Source: Antedon mediterranea (lineage: Eukaryota; Echinodermata; Crinoidea; Comatulida; Antedonidae). From it: a stretch of 64,000 nucleotides of DNA. The notes under the pieces were generated by a model, which saw only the letters and a list, made by a program, of their open reading frames with translations, had not been told where the DNA came from and made no database searches. Shown piece after piece: positions 47,101-63,000 of the stretch. The stretch covers positions 13,042,601-13,106,600 of the forward strand of contig NC_092677.1 in the NCBI RefSeq assembly GCF_964355755.1, written 5' to 3'. The first letter of the stretch is position 1. Each line of letters starts with the position of its first letter. The position numbers were made by a program, and so were the translations under genes.

Positions 47101-50100
47101 TATCTATTCTGCAGAGAAAATTACCAAATAAATCTAAATATTGTTTTAGATGTTTACTGTACAGTATTTTAAAAATATTTTCTGCATCAAATGCAATAAT
47201 AGGTTTAAATCAACATTCGCACAATTAACCATCTTATGCAGATATTTTGACACACATTTTTGTGATTGATTAAACAATAAGAGCAAGTAGTGAGAAACAC
47301 AAAATGTATCGTACAGTGGCAACATTCACAATTTATTGAAACGTTTCTTACTACTAAAATGACACTTTGTAATGGATATGAGCGATCTTAGAAGACTATA
47401 GCTGCCGTAATTACTGCCGCAATCAACACATTGATAAGTAGTAGACAAATTGACACAAAAAACAATACAGAAATTCAATCAGATATACTGTATATATATA
47501 ATATATATTTGTATTAACTCCTTTTGCACTGTAATATTTACAGTAAAATTATGAAGTATAAGTAAATTTGAAGAATTTATCCTGTGTACTGTTGTAGTAG
47601 TATTTTTTATTTATTGAATGTTATGTTTACAAAATAATATACATATTTTTGCTTTATGATAAAAAAAAAATATACAACAACATTTTACAAGCTGGACAAG
47701 AACATATTGATCGAATGCAGCAGGAGAGTCACACATTTTGTTCTTGCAATATCCAATCATTTTCCAATACCGAGTCTATCATTAGTTGTCTTTATGAAGT
47801 ACGAATGTGACCTCTGTTCCAGTCTTCAGCAGCTCACCGTCTTTAAATAAATGATGTATAAATAAGTTAAATATTTCACAAAATCTAAAGTTTTCAATTT
47901 CGGCAAAGTAAAACACATTACAACTTAATAAAGAGAAAACAAATATTTGACTTACTACAGTACAGAGTAACATAGTGATGAACATTTGTTTGTGTTGTAA
48001 AATGGCTAAGCTGGCTTTCCCCCTCTGTCTACTTGTACAGTGCTGCTGGAAGGTTCTCAATTCAGGCTTGTATTGTAACCATTTTCCCTGAAAAAGTTTG
48101 TTTTATTTTTATCATAAAAACTAGTAAAACAAGCTTCAACGAGCTGCCTTCAACATTCTGCAAGCATAAAATGGTAAAATATTGATAATTTCTTATTTAT
48201 AACTACTTTAATCAATTAATAACTGAGCACCCTTCAGAAATCCATCGCCAGCTTAGCTTCCAAAGGGTGCTCAGTATTAATTGATTAAAAATAGTTATAA
48301 ATAAAACAACTATCGATTTTTTACAATTTTATGATTTCAGAATGTTGTAGACAACTCGTGAGTAGGTTGGATGAAGATTTTCAGTAATTTTAAGGGGTGG
48401 GTTATAGTAGGAAACTGCATTAGCGCCCCTTCAACTGTAAATTATGTATATGGTACAGCAGGCTGGCTGTATTTTTCGGAATGTAAGATTGATGGCCCAG
48501 TCTGCCGCGCCTGCTAACTAGTCTAGCTAGGCCTAGCTAGGCCTATGCATGTATTATTTTAGGCCTAGCCTTGAAAAAATCCTAGGCTAAGTTAATTAAT
48601 TAACCTTTCTGTTATTACAAACGTCTTTCTAGTTTACGTTATATACAGTATATATATATTATTATTTTTCATAATAACCGTCTAGGCCTACTTACCGACA
48701 AATTAACAGCTGGGCTTTACATACGATCAAGGGAAACCCCCCCAGTCGAGTCGCGTCGATCTCTGGTGGTGTGTACAAACAACGTGAATCATCTATGTTT
48801 GTTGTTAGATCAGATCTCAGCTGTGTGGATTACCATTAACATATTATGCATATGTATGAGTTAGTATACCGGCCTAATTTTTGAGCTGACAAGTTAAGAA
48901 AAATGATTTAACTTATATTGCTTTTTTCTAAGCAAAATTAATAATTTTTTCGGATTTTTTTTCGGCGAAAGTGAACAAATTTATTATAACTACAAAATGG
49001 TCTATTCAAAATTTGATTTATTGATCTTCATTTTTCATATTTTGGGGGACAATACAACTTTAAATTACTATGTTCCATATTACCAAAAGAAGCGGCTGCT
49101 TGTCAGTTTGGATACCATTTAAAAACACACAGACTAGACAACTGGTCAGTACCTGGCAGGGAAAGAGGAGGGGGATGGGGGTGCCCCATTACTTTAAGCA
49201 TAGAGATATTATAGTGACTATAATATCTCTATGCTTTAAGAATGACGTCTTGATGACGTTTTCTAACCACAGGAGGAGGTACTATACCAATCATGATCGG
49301 TTTATTTAATTTATAATCAGTTACTCAATCAATCAATCAAGTACTCAATATCATTTTGTTAGTTTCTTTTTTAAGAGTATTGAGAGTTTGATTTATTGAT
49401 TTTATAGAGAGCGTTCCAAATATGTCCGTGAATAAATACGATCTTCAAGCACTAGATACAACCAGAAGTTGGGAATTCAATGTTTAAAGAAAGACTACGT
49501 GTCTGTTGTGGTCATTGTCGTAATTTGTAGTTGCAGATCTTACCTCGCCCCATCAAGCCATCTTATCTTATCTTAATACTGATCTAAAACATGTGCAACT
49601 ATGGTTAGAAAGTAACAAATTAAGTCTAAACGTTAAAAAGACTGAATATATGATTTTAGGAACACATACAAAATTGAATAAATTGATTACCATGGATAAT
49701 AATATTTATACAGTAACCGTAAACATTTAGGTGTCATTATCGATGAAAATTTAAAACGGCATAAACAAATAGATCAAGTGACAAATAAAGTAATATCCGG
49801 TCTGTAGGCCTACTATCTTAAAGTAAACAATAGTTTCCCTCAAAGTATGCAATCATTAACGTACAAATCTATCATAGCCCACCATTTTGACTACTGCAAT
49901 GTTGTATGGGGTCGTTGTAACCAAACCCTCAAATATAAACTCCAAGTACTCCAAAATAGAGCAGCCAAAATAATTACACATAAATCTAGGTATGACTCTA
50001 GCTCACAGACAGGCGCTCAAAGATTTAAATTGGCCTAATTTAGAAAAAAACAACATTTCAACGAAGCAGTCACAATGTATAAAATAATGAATAGGCTAAC

Positions 50101-53100
50101 TTAACACCATCCTACTTAAGAAACAGATTCTATGAACGCAAACAAACATATAATACTAGATCAAAAGATATTCTAAGTTTACATAAGGCAAACACTGAGT
50201 ACAAAAAGAAAAGTTTCTCCTATTCTGGCGCAAAGCTATGGAATAGTTTAAATGCTATCAACTCAAATGCAATTACAGCTCCTAAATATATATATATTTA
50301 AAAAAGTAATAAATGACCAAAGATGTTTTTTGGGTTTTTTTTTTGTATAGTTTTTTTAATCATATTCATATGTACTGTAAATGATAACTTGTGTAAATAG
50401 TTTTGTAGTAAGTAACGGCCTTGTGAAAAACACCAATCTGGTGATTCAAGTGTTGCATCCGTTTTTAAATAAAGTTATTATTATTATTATTATCAGATTA
50501 GTAGCGTTAATGCTACATCTCCTTAACGAACAAAACTTGCCGGTTGTAATTTTAGTACACTTTTATAATACTAGCGTCCTCTATAGGCTAAAGTAACATT
50601 CTATTTCTTGGCACGAACAAAAATCAAAATGCAAGGGGAAAATTTAAATACTCTTATGATAACTCAAGTTTATATTGGATCTGGCCTGACAGTACACCCT
50701 TTAGCAAACTGTGATAAGCCTATTCTTAAATAGATATTCATTTCATTTCATTTCATTATTTATTTGGTCTATTTAAGTATATACAAAACAAAAAAAAACT
50801 GAAATTGGGGAGACCAGGGTCAACCTAAGTGAACTTAATTACTGTAGCTGAGCCGGTTGACCCAACCCCAAAGTCAGTTTACACATAAAAGACATAAAGA
50901 CAAAATACAGTTACAGCGAATCAAAATGAATATGAACTTTTCTAATGAATTAGGCTGATGGGCTTTCTAGGACTGCAACATCTGTCAACGGTCTGGGAAG
51001 CTGGTCCCAGACACGGGGTAACCTGATTGCTATGGAATGGAAAAAAGCCTGTGTCCTTGATGCTTGATGTCTGCAGCACAAGCGATCATTGTGACGAGTA
51101 TTTATTAAAATACAGTTATGAACTGTGCTGCAGTCCAGAAACCCACCAGAACCTTAAAACAAAATATAATAAGAAATTTATCTCTTCTAACAGACAAAGA
51201 TGAAACTGAAAGCAAATTCAATTTAAATTATTGCTGATATCGCTAGTACCATGACAACGTGATTTCCAATTTCTTTTAGTGAATTTTTCTGTGTCATGCA
51301 TAATCTCTTTTTTACTTAAATAACGAGAATTCGTGTTTTGGCTTTTACATTTTCCTTTACAAAGGAATGCACAAAATCATGGCAATGAAAAATGAAATGT
51401 CCAACGTCAAGCGTGATATAGTGCAGTTATTTTGATATCATGTGACAATTGTCCAATAAAATTTAAAATAATCTACTTAGGTGTATTGTAAATTATAATA
51501 ATGTATAAAATATTCTACATTACTTTGCAGAGAAGCATATTCCAGTTCCCTCAGGCAGCGCTTGTCTGCTTATTATACTCTACTTTGTCCAAGTACGGTC
51601 ACTTGCACTGATGATGCTAACTTTTTTTCTGGCGGTTCTACTTTATCGTTTTGATTTAGCTTTTTGCTTAGTTTTTTTGGGATCCAGCAACTGATACCCA
51701 CAGCATTGTCATTATTTCCAGTAACTTGCCTTTGCATTTATATAATTGAGGGCTGTTCCGCCGTACCACGCCGAGAATGTTAAAGAGTCGCTATCCAATC
51801 GAGTTTGAACAATAACATGAAAGCCCCGTTGGCAGCGCAACTGCATATCAAGCAGACGGCCCGAGTTCGAGTCTCGGTTCGATTTCCTCATCTTTATCGT
51901 TTCAAATTAATTATTTAAATTTCACCAGGCGGTTTAGAATTAATGTTCTTTGCCTGATGTGTTTATATATATATATATATACATATATAAATCCAAAGGC
52001 AAATTACTGAAAAAATACAAAAAAAAAAGCGAAAAGATAAATCAAAACGATAAGGTAAAACATCCAGAAAATTTAGCAGAGCTTTCGGGCAACACTAGCC
52101 CTTCATTGGTGCAAGTGAAGGAATTTGGATAAAGTCATAGCATAAGAACTGGCAAGTACTGCCTGGGTGAACAGGAATAAAAGAAATACAACAAAGGAGA
52201 CAGGGTGGTGAATGGAGGTTGGAGACTGAATAAGAGTAGAAAACAAAGAAGGAGATATAAACAATTTGGAATTTGAAGCTTAAATGTTGGTATAGTCAAT
52301 GGAATACATATGTATATATTGGGGTTGGGGCGACCTTTTCCTATTTCCTCATCTTATCGTTTCAAATTAATTAAATAAATTTCAGTATATTACGGTTTAG
52401 AATTTATCCTGTGTCTGTGATGTTTATATATTATACATACAAATATTGACCTTTTCTTTTAAATAATGATTTTGCATTAGGCGTCACCTTCGGATTATTC
52501 TAGCTAATTCCATAGTTGTTGAGATACGTTTCATGCTCGCCTAGGGAAATACTATACAATTCCCGTCAAAAATCGTATACTAAATGCCTAATTAGAAAAA
52601 TCAAATGAGATTCAAGCCTGTGTTTTCCGGCAACTAGTGGCATTTCGTTTTCTGATATATTTGATTGGCTGTACAGTATGTTTAATTTCGAATGATAATG
52701 TACGATGTCAAATCGGCCATTTGATCTAAAAACTAGGCAAATCAAGCTCTTTATGATATATAATGTTGTGTTTTACATATTAAATACAAAACTATTTAAA
52801 TCGCAGAAGGTATAATGCTGAAATTTAATGTAATTTATAAAAATAAAAATGTGATTCGAGATTCTTATGAGACGGAAGACGAAACATTATGAGAATGTAA
52901 TAATAACAATTTTTGGACATAAATGTAACCTATTAAAATGTAAAAAATAAAAAAAAATGTCTCGGTTTACATTATTTTATGTAAAGTCGTCTTGGTTCAT
53001 AATTAATGCTTCCTCTTAGAAGCGTGCCCTAATCATGAAAGGTGTGGTTTCACATGCATATACCGTTTGTAGTTGAGGTAGATAACGTAGGCATGCATGA

Positions 53101-56100
53101 GGGTTAACGCCATACGTTTGGCACATATTAAGCTCGTAAACTCGTAGCTCGTAGTTTTCAGACAAAAATCGAAACGGTGGTGGACTTGCAGTCTAGCGTG
53201 TTTTATGTATAGAACAAGGACATATGTATTGTCCCCCTGAAAAATAATGTTTAATTTTTTTGTTGTTGAATATGCCATTTTAATGTCACATAATAGTTAT
53301 CTACTTTGAGCAAAAATTGGATATTTTCTCCTTTTTTTTTCTACGGTGAAGTGATTCTTTATTAAAAATAACATATTCAAAGTCTGATTTAATTAATCTT
53401 TATTTTTCATGTTTTTGGGGGACAATACATCTTTAAGCTAATATATAATATTAACATTTCATTCGAAATTGCCTTTATTGAAACACAATAATGACTAAAA
53501 CAGCCAGAATTAAAAAACAAACACTAAAAAAGAAAGTAACATTATTTAAAAATATTTGTATCACAGTATCATTTACGCATACGACCGTTTACTTCGAAAC
53601 GAAGAACCCCGTTGTTTGAGTTGTCAATACCAAAATGCAAATATTAATTTGTTATTAACTTGTTTGATAGCTTGTTAGATTGATGTGATTATTGACCAGA
53701 TTTAATTCAAAACAGGATGATATGTATATATACTGTATACACATGTTTATAGTACGGCTTCCATACAGAATGAGCTAAATATTCATAAATTACACCTTTA
53801 AAACTCGTTTGTGTCGTTCCATACGCGTGCGTATTATGTAAGCTCATTCTGTAAATAAGTAGTTACTTTAAATCCAGACATAATTGGCAGTTTCTCGCGA
53901 AATGCTACTAATTACTAGTGTATGTAAACAAATGAAAAGCTGATAATTACTTTGTCTGAATGCTGTGTCATAAATCTGCATGTACGAAAAGCAGCGCGAA
54001 CTTTAACATACCTACTGTCAACCCCGAATCGATTTTAATTTGTATTTAAATTTAATTATAGTAATAGTATAATTATTACACTATGAGAGAGATGTGATAG
54101 ACACTTCTATAAGATTCCATGCCTTACAAATTTCAATCATAAAATTTAATTAATGATGACAACAACGAATGCCTATCCGTCCTGGCTACACGATACTAAC
54201 ACCAATGTACACATACTACATTATTACAAAGATGACGACATTGCAACAACATGAACATGTAGTGTGGCTCCTTTCCAATCAGATTTTAGTAAGCATGAAT
54301 TGGATTATCTTAAACTAGTTTATTGGTAATGAGGTTTCCGATGTTAATGGTAATTGTTACTATACAATAATGATACCTGTTCCATTTCAATAATATCGTA
54401 TTTATTCGAATAAACTTTATAAACACTATAAATGGGAGGGGTATCATACCATGTCAGATTGATCAAACAGTAGCGTTTTAAAAGGTTGTCAGAAAGAAGA
54501 AAAAAAGAAAGAAAGAAATGACTGAAAACAGAATCCAGTCAACCGAAACTGATGATAATAATAATACATTTTACCATCTTGGAATAATATACAAAAGAAA
54601 AACTCTTGTATACCGATCAACTCCGGAAAAACGAATAACAAGCTATAAATGTACGACACATTCATCATTGTAAGCTTACTGTATATTCTTTTTCACTTTA
54701 ATCTTTCCATTTAGACATAATTTGTTATACATCCATTTTCCATATACATTTTATACACATATTTAATAACATGTTTTTATCTACGTATATACAGATGTTT
54801 ATAATTTCTCTTATACAAACATAATTAAAATGTTTGTTACTCTATATTGTGTTTGTACTGTTTTACATTGCTTTTATTATTATATTGATGATGTTGTCTA
54901 TACGCTGAACTAATTAGGAAACCAATCCTTTGACTGAAAGTGTCATTCAGGATAGATAAATAATAAATATACTAGAATGGTGAATGTATTAAAACCTGAC
55001 TACTGTATTGTTTCGTCATCCAAATAATTATCTCGTGTATCCTTTCTAATTATAGATTTCCCACGCAGTATATTCGACATTTAATGTAAATATTCTATCG
55101 ATCGTAAAGGCCAAAACAAATGGAAGAATTGTAACTTTCAGCGAAAATACCGAGTTCCCCCAATTTGTATTAACGGATTTTGGCAAAAACAGAAAGACAA
55201 TTAATACAGTAACTAGACAACGTCAGACTAGGCCAAAAGCTGGCGTACGATGTTGGTGCCTAGTATTGTATTGTAATTGTAATATGTGCTCTATAATAAT
55301 AATATAAACTTAACAGACTAACAAATACAAAATCCACTCAGTAACGAAATATTGGTTTTCATGTTTTATAAATAATAAAACTAAACACACTTTGTTGAAA
55401 TTGTCACTGTCATAGTCGATTGAAATAGTAAAGCACATAAATGTAACGATACACCACTACGACGTTCATATTTTTTATTTATTATTTATTGTAATTATTA
55501 ATTAATACAAACGTTGAGAAGCAGCTGTCAGTAGTAAAGTTTGTATGTATGTGTTTATATAGCTAACAGTACCCACACTCAAAGTAAGTAATTTGCGCTG
55601 CAAATGGTGATCAAAAATGGTTAATACACTACTTATAACTAACTTGCAATACTATATCTAAAGGTTTTAAGTTTATCCCCCAAGGGCCCATACATTTACC
55701 TACTTGTGTTTTACCAAATGATTATACTGAGAGACTGAGACTTGGAATGGTTCATTCATTGCCAAGCAATCCTTTTGTATAAACCTATTATTAAATCTAT
55801 CAAAATATTTTTTTTATAGAAAATCGGCTTGTCTTCAACATTATGATGCTGTACCGGTACTCAAGCTGTTTGACCGGTTTTCAGCTATTAAAAATAAATA
55901 TCGTAGAAGGAGATAGGTATATGCGAAGCATCTTCGTATTATTGCGTGCGGGTATTTTTCAAGATGGACATCCATTAGACAGTGTATACCACGATCGGAA
56001 AACACCCTATTTCGGGGAAATCGTTTTACATTATATATTACTTTCGTCATTTAATAATAAATGACATTTTCCATCCAGTTCGGTGTTTTGTTTGCTAGTA

Positions 56101-57010
56101 ATCAATATAATATTGAGGTATATTCGAATACGTTTTTCTAATGGACTGTTTCCGGAATTTTTGCGTTGCATTTCAGATAGGATTGACTTTGATCAATTAT
56201 ATTGATGTTGAATTACGCCTTGGGTGAGTGATACCATTAAAATTATAACGGTCTAGAGGCGGACACAAGATCGATGACCAATTGAACAGAAGAATGTGCC
56301 TCGGCCTTCATGGGTGTTGGTTTTAGTCGATAATTTAGTTAGAAGGCAAGAAAATTACTATACTTGCTTATATCTCCTAACGAATACACTAAAAGGAATT
56401 CATAAGAGCTATAGAGATTACTGTAAACATTTAAAAACTAACTTATATGTGACTATCAACTAAAATACATAATATTTTTTATTCTAAAAAAAAAATCAAT
56501 GTTTCTGAGCGTGATCTTCAAACCAGGCCGGCTGTGTTTGAAGAGAAGCACATGCTATAGCGCCGCCTATTAGATTGGAACATCATTCACAATGGCACTC
56601 TATATTGGAACTAAATACATATTTTCAGACCGATACGATACAAAAATTAACACACAAAAAAAGCACATCCCTTAGCTTTAAATCGTTTGTATTATTTTGA
56701 TTAGGTCATGGAAACAACGATCAAGTTGAAGAAAAAGTCACATCACCTGTCTTGCTGGGCCTAGGCCATGTTATTCCGTTGCTGACATTTTTTCAGGTGT
56801 TTTATAAAGCAAATAATATATGGCTTTTAATGTTAAAAGGGGAGAATATTTTCATTCGCTGAAAGCCTACCTATTCAATCAAATTCAGCTTCCCATTTAA
56901 ATATTTTACCCAATTAATTCAACAAAATTCTTATTAGAATATATTACAAATGGTTATATGATACTATACAACTATAATCCCAGCCCGTCAACTGTAATAT
57001 GCAGCTGCCG

Positions 57011-57046
<36 letters not shown>

Positions 57047-60000
57047 ATAATCCCTTGATGAATCTTTGAATATTTCAACAGTTAGTTTACATAGTTAATC
57101 CTTTGAATGGCAATTTGTAAACTTTGAATAAATTATGGAAAACTGACTAGTAACAAACATTTAACGGTTTTAACAAACATATTTAAGAACATTTTTCTAA
57201 AATAACAAGGTATAGAGAGACGTATGACTTCAACTAATAATATTAAAGTATTATTTAATTGGTAGAACTATAATCTATAATGTGTTATAACATCATTTTT
57301 CACATTTTAAATGTAGGCGTAATATTATCATCTCTCACACAAAACCTTAAAGTGAACATTGAGATATATTCTATCGTCTTTGCAAAAAAAATTAACTCCC
57401 GAGACTGCAATTCAATGGTCATATATTATTATTTATATAATGGTACAAACGTTGAGTACAAACTATACTGCAACAAATTCTTTTAGTGTCCAAAACTATA
57501 AACAGGTTTGATGGATTGACTGTAATGAACACTTAAATGGCAAAAGTTCCATTTGTCAGGTTATGCTCTTTCGACATCTCTACAATGAGAACAGTTTGGT
57601 TCTTAATTTAATAATATATTTTTCGGGTCGTTTAAACAAAGATATATTTCATTGAAAGATAATAATTGTGTTATGCAGTACAGGCATATAAGATATATAT
57701 TTTACTATATTTAACTTGCCAACGATACTTATGTACCTTTGTTTTTTTGTTTTTTTTCTTCATCATCACCCAACAGTGACCAAACGTCACCATTAACAGG
57801 GTTGAAGGTCATAAAATATAATATAATAGATACAAGCAAAAATCAACAGATAACAAGACAAAATTTAGATATTACTGACATTAGACAAAACCTTGTGACG
57901 GAAACAAGCAAGAGACGTAATATGGTTTTGCCGATACCGTTACCGATAACCTGGAATTTACTTTACTACCGGTACCACGTAGAAATGAATAACTACTTAG
58001 CTCAGTGTTTATCTAAATTTTATACCATTTTGGAAGGAGTTTTATTGATTATTGATGTTCGATATTCATCATAAATCTCCATCAATCGATTTCGTCTTTG
58101 AACGCTGTTATATTAAAAGTGAAAATCAATCAAATGCATCGAAAAACGATTGATGATTCTTCGTTTGATAATTTCTAATATTTCTTCTTTATTACAAAAT
58201 TGTTTTAATAGTTGACGTAAAAAACGACCATGGAAAATACTAATGGCGATAGCTATACATTTTGCTAGCTAGATTTATTAGAAGTGCTATAGCGCATTTA
58301 TCTTGGCTTTCTTGATTATTGTCGAATTTCGATCGACTTTATGTCAGTATAGCACCCGATTCGCAGTGCTGTTTCTGTATTACAACATCTCATGTGTATT
58401 CATGGACGTACATCATGGGGTGGTTAGATACTATACAGGATTTAGGCCTACATGTGAAATACATGTGATGCTGTATCACAGAGTTTGCCTATGATATTGA
58501 ATATATTAAAAAATCATGAGTACCAAGAATAGGCGATTAAAAACATTTTCTTTTGTATAATATTGTGATGTTATAATAAAGTAAAAAAAAACCGTCGTGA
58601 ATATACACTATAAACATACGGTATGCAACCTTTCCAGCTCTCCATGAGAAGTCGTAACAGGTTTATTCATACCATAACAATAATACGTGTTAAAAGCATA
58701 CATTTGCAATTCATCATCAAATTATGTTAATGATGGTAAATGCTTATTGGATCATAAACAGCAGATACGCTTTTAAAATTATGTAGCAAAATAACGTAGG
58801 GCGAACAAATAATGGCTTTTAAATTTTAAAGCACGTTGTTAGAAACAAGTAGTGATCACACTCACTCATATTATGATGATTATTGTAGGCAATTAAGAAT
58901 GCCGGTTGATTGTGTAAAATAACAGTAAGTCTTTAATTCAGTACAGTTCGAATGAGATGCGTGCAAAGAGAATTATTATAAGCATCCTTAATTGCAATTA
59001 TGATTAGGTAGACGATGTGCTCTGATGATTACGTACGCGTTAAAATCACCATTGTTGTTGTATCGTACTTAACAACAATATTATGCTTCACTCATAAAAT
59101 ATATATGCATATATAATGTGGTGTTGGTGTGTGCGAGTATACACACATATCCTGTTTTTATAGTATATGCTTTCATACTTTTGCTATAATATATAGGCCT
59201 AAAGAAAGAATTCACATGTACTGGAAGTAATAAACTGAATATCTTCTTTTTAAGAAAAATAAATATATAAATAATCATGTTAGAAAAATACTATCGCTTT
59301 TTGATGATGAATAACTCTAAATGTATATAGGAAATGTTTTTTATATTTTATATAGGCGACGCACATGTAGTATTTGATTAAAATTTGTGTCATGTTACAT
59401 TTATTATGTTAAGCTGCCATAAGGCGCTGTACACTAAGGGCGTATTTTCAAACTATGGTGCTTACCAAAATCTGTATTTCAGCGTTATATTAACAGTGTG
59501 TCTTCATTGCCGACGAGACAGCCACTCCTAAGTATTGTTTTTAGACATAGGCCTATGGGTTTAAACGCAACATTGTTATCACGCTACACACATCATTCTA
59601 ATAGCAATATTAATACTTGGCAATAATTTGGATGCTTGAGTTTTAATATTTATTTTCAGTATGAAAGTATCAATACAATTGTTGAACTTCTCAACAATCG
59701 GCAAATCGTTATAACAAATTACCTTAGCCACTGGATTGGACTTTGTAATTAGATTAATAATAATCAACGGAGCAGTGCTACGTTCAATATTAATAATGAT
59801 ACAAATTCGTAGCTTGTAAATTGCATTTCCATTCATCACAATATGGGCATAAGTTTACTAGATTAGATAGTATGTGCTCCGTACACGTACAGTGGGCGTA
59901 CAAAAACGCTATGGATATTAAAGTTACATCAACGGGCATCGCCATATTTCCAGTGAATGTGCTGTTTCTATGTACGCACATAGTATTATAAATACGCATA

Positions 60001-63000
60001 AATGCAGTCTAATAATATACAATTATTTCCTCATACTGTTCATCTCTTAATTTTCATTATTTTATATTATTATGAATATCGTATCCATGGTTTATATTCA
60101 ATGATATTTGATATTTAAAAAAAACCAGAAATGTATATGTGGCGTAATATTGTATACGTAATAGTATATACATACAAGATTTTAATTATTTAAACAACTG
60201 TGGTTACTACATTTCATTTAACATTCTATTCCCATTTGATTAGAATTAAATAATGCAACTGCTTTGCTGAACAAAATACGTGATTATTAATGCTTTAGAT
60301 GATTCGCATATTCTAATGTTTTTGCTGTTTATGCGTACGATATTGATGGTACGATGTCACGAATATGAAAGAGTTAATCAACCTTGGAAATTGATTACTG
60401 ATTATCAATAATGAATATTTACGACCTTAATGAATATTTATAAGAACAGTAATTAATGCTCCTATAATCGTGTTAACGATATATATCCACGTGAAAGTAA
60501 TACATGCAATTATAAAAACCAATTATGAAAATTACTTTTTTGTTTTAGTACATGATAATAGAGAACATCCATTTAGGCGTATTGATCTCTGTTTTATTTT
60601 GTTCGCTATATCAATCTGTTATCTAGTCTCGTTAAACATATGATTTTATTGCCTAATACAGTGACAGGTCATTTTTAAAAAGTATTGATCATTTTAGGCT
60701 TGAAGAGAATTTCTATTATTTTTTAAAATAAAATGCAATCAAGTGTAACTTTAATGTAGTTTGACAACGTTTTTATTATCTTGAGAAATAAATTCACATT
60801 ATACTGTTGAATATCCAGTCAAGAATAGCAGGCCTTAGGCCTAAATCAATTTTATTTATCATAAAACATGAGAAGCTTTGTTGAAAAGTGTGGAGTTAAA
60901 AAAAGATATCAAGCTTAACTTAAAATGGTTTATGATACTATACTATAATCCGTTTATTTAGTATCAAATGTATCACTTTATCAATAATAAACAATTTGTT
61001 GGTGTAATTTTTATTGATATTTATATTATGCTGTTAAATCTAACAGGTTAAATTCATTAAAACTTCAATCATAACAATGGTCTGCTACCAAGTATACTGT
61101 GCATACACCGATTTTATACTGCTTGTCTGCCTATTTATTATATGTACTAACGGATCCCAATATAACAAAATGACGTAATCATTCCTAGAATTCAATCATG
61201 CTGAACGAAGATTTACTAGCGCCATCACATTTCAGTATGATTATAATAACATGTCTTAATAATTATTAATATAATAAATAGTGAAAATATTAGATATGAA
61301 TTGTTTCTTTAAAATATCAATGTATTTTGAAAACCGTAATATTGTTATTATTGTTCACAACTAACATTATTTTCATGCAAACTAGCATTTAAAATTAGCA
61401 ATGTATATGCATGTACTTACACAATGTAAATTACTATTGATCAGTGCTCTCTATGTGCAATTACACGATACAACGTGCTGTAAATATTGGAATGCGCACA
61501 CCTTCACAATAGTGCTCATCGAACCTGAATTAAAATATCTGATTCTTAAATTTGGAAGGAAGAATACCACTTTGCCACAAGAGGTTCAATTAGTATCGAC
61601 GTACTGTACCATACTATACTGGTTTCTAAACCTTGATTGACATATGTAATATGGCACATGCATTTTAACCAACATACCACACAAATGTTAAAATTTATTT
61701 ATTTGTCTAACAATAGAAAAACACATAATGTAAATAAATACGGTTTCAGCTATCATTTTCTTTTTTTTTGTTTTATGTAGGACCGACCCAATTTTATTTC
61801 TCCATCAATAAAATGTTCATTTACAATGCATTGCACTTGAGTAATGTAATGATACAATACAATACAATATAACTGACATTAAATAACTATCAGTACATCT
61901 TGTATCTCACTCCCACGTTATTCAAGATTTTTTGACGTAATAACGTAACCAAAATTCTGGAAAATCCTGAGAAAGATAATTATGAGCAAGCACATACTGA
62001 CATTGGACAGAAAATCGGGCTCAAATATGAAGGAGATGCGCTCTGTTGAATGTGATAACATACAAAAAAAGAAAAAAAATCCTGATTTTAAAAATTCTAG
62101 CGGCCATTTGATGACGTCAACAAATCCGGTTACTATAGGCCTAGAAACTAATTACTAAATTTGCTATTCTTTTTTTTTTCAAGCAAAACACGGCCGGCCA
62201 CGCTGCACTATGCTTTAGGATAAAACAAACTAGATGCAAGTTTTACATTGTAAGTTTTGTGAAAATGTATGCAATCGATATAACAATGTTTACAGTCCAA
62301 TTAAGGACTATGGAAAATGAACTAAACTAACGACTGGACATCAAGGTAAAATGAAAACAACGGAGTGGCTGCAGTAAAGACCAGCTCAACGAAACTTGAA
62401 CGTACTAATGAGCTTTTGCATCGTGACGGTAGACAAAAGGAACGGTAGATATAAAATTATACGGTAATTGAATTTATCGATTTTAACGTTCGATCCAATG
62501 ACGTATTTATGACGTAATTTTGAAAAATACAATACAATAAAATAACAGTACCAATAAAAAATGGTTGTTAAAATTTTCGTTGTAAAATTAACTAGACATC
62601 ATATTTTATGCATATTATATAGTATGTGTAGATTGTGAATTCTTCTTCTTCTATAGATGCATTACAAAAATAATCATCCTTTTACGGCTCTTTTACGTTT
62701 TAATTAGATGTTTATTTAATCCGTTAAACTTCGCTAACCTAAGACCTAGTCTGGCTAACACAGAAACCTTTCAAACACGCGCCCACCAAGCCCACGTGTA
62801 CAGGGTTTGTCAGAGGGAGGGGATGACTTCACGAAATAATCGCCACGCTCTGTTAATTACCGTCCCCTTCATTACCTTCCAGGTGCGAAAGCTCTCTAAT
62901 AGTAATATAGTTTTGTTTGGTTTAATGCTTTCATTTTACAACCAAAGTATATTAGTACACCGAACCAAGATAAAAAACGTTTTTAGATTCTTACCTCACC

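Noticed and set aside
47782-48100. Possible minus-strand exons (GKWLQYKPELRTFQQHCTS...; DGELLKTGTEVTFVLHKDN)
   Set aside because: Splice-like signals exist, but the two pieces have incompatible phases, no start codon fits, and I recognise no family.
51829-51891. tRNA gene
   Set aside because: No convincing acceptor stem; it is embedded in a dispersed repeat.
59579-59839. Minus-strand open frame followed by a GTAATT donor-like site as a further calbindin exon
   Set aside because: No EF-hand or linker similarity, and the exons on either side already join in phase without it.
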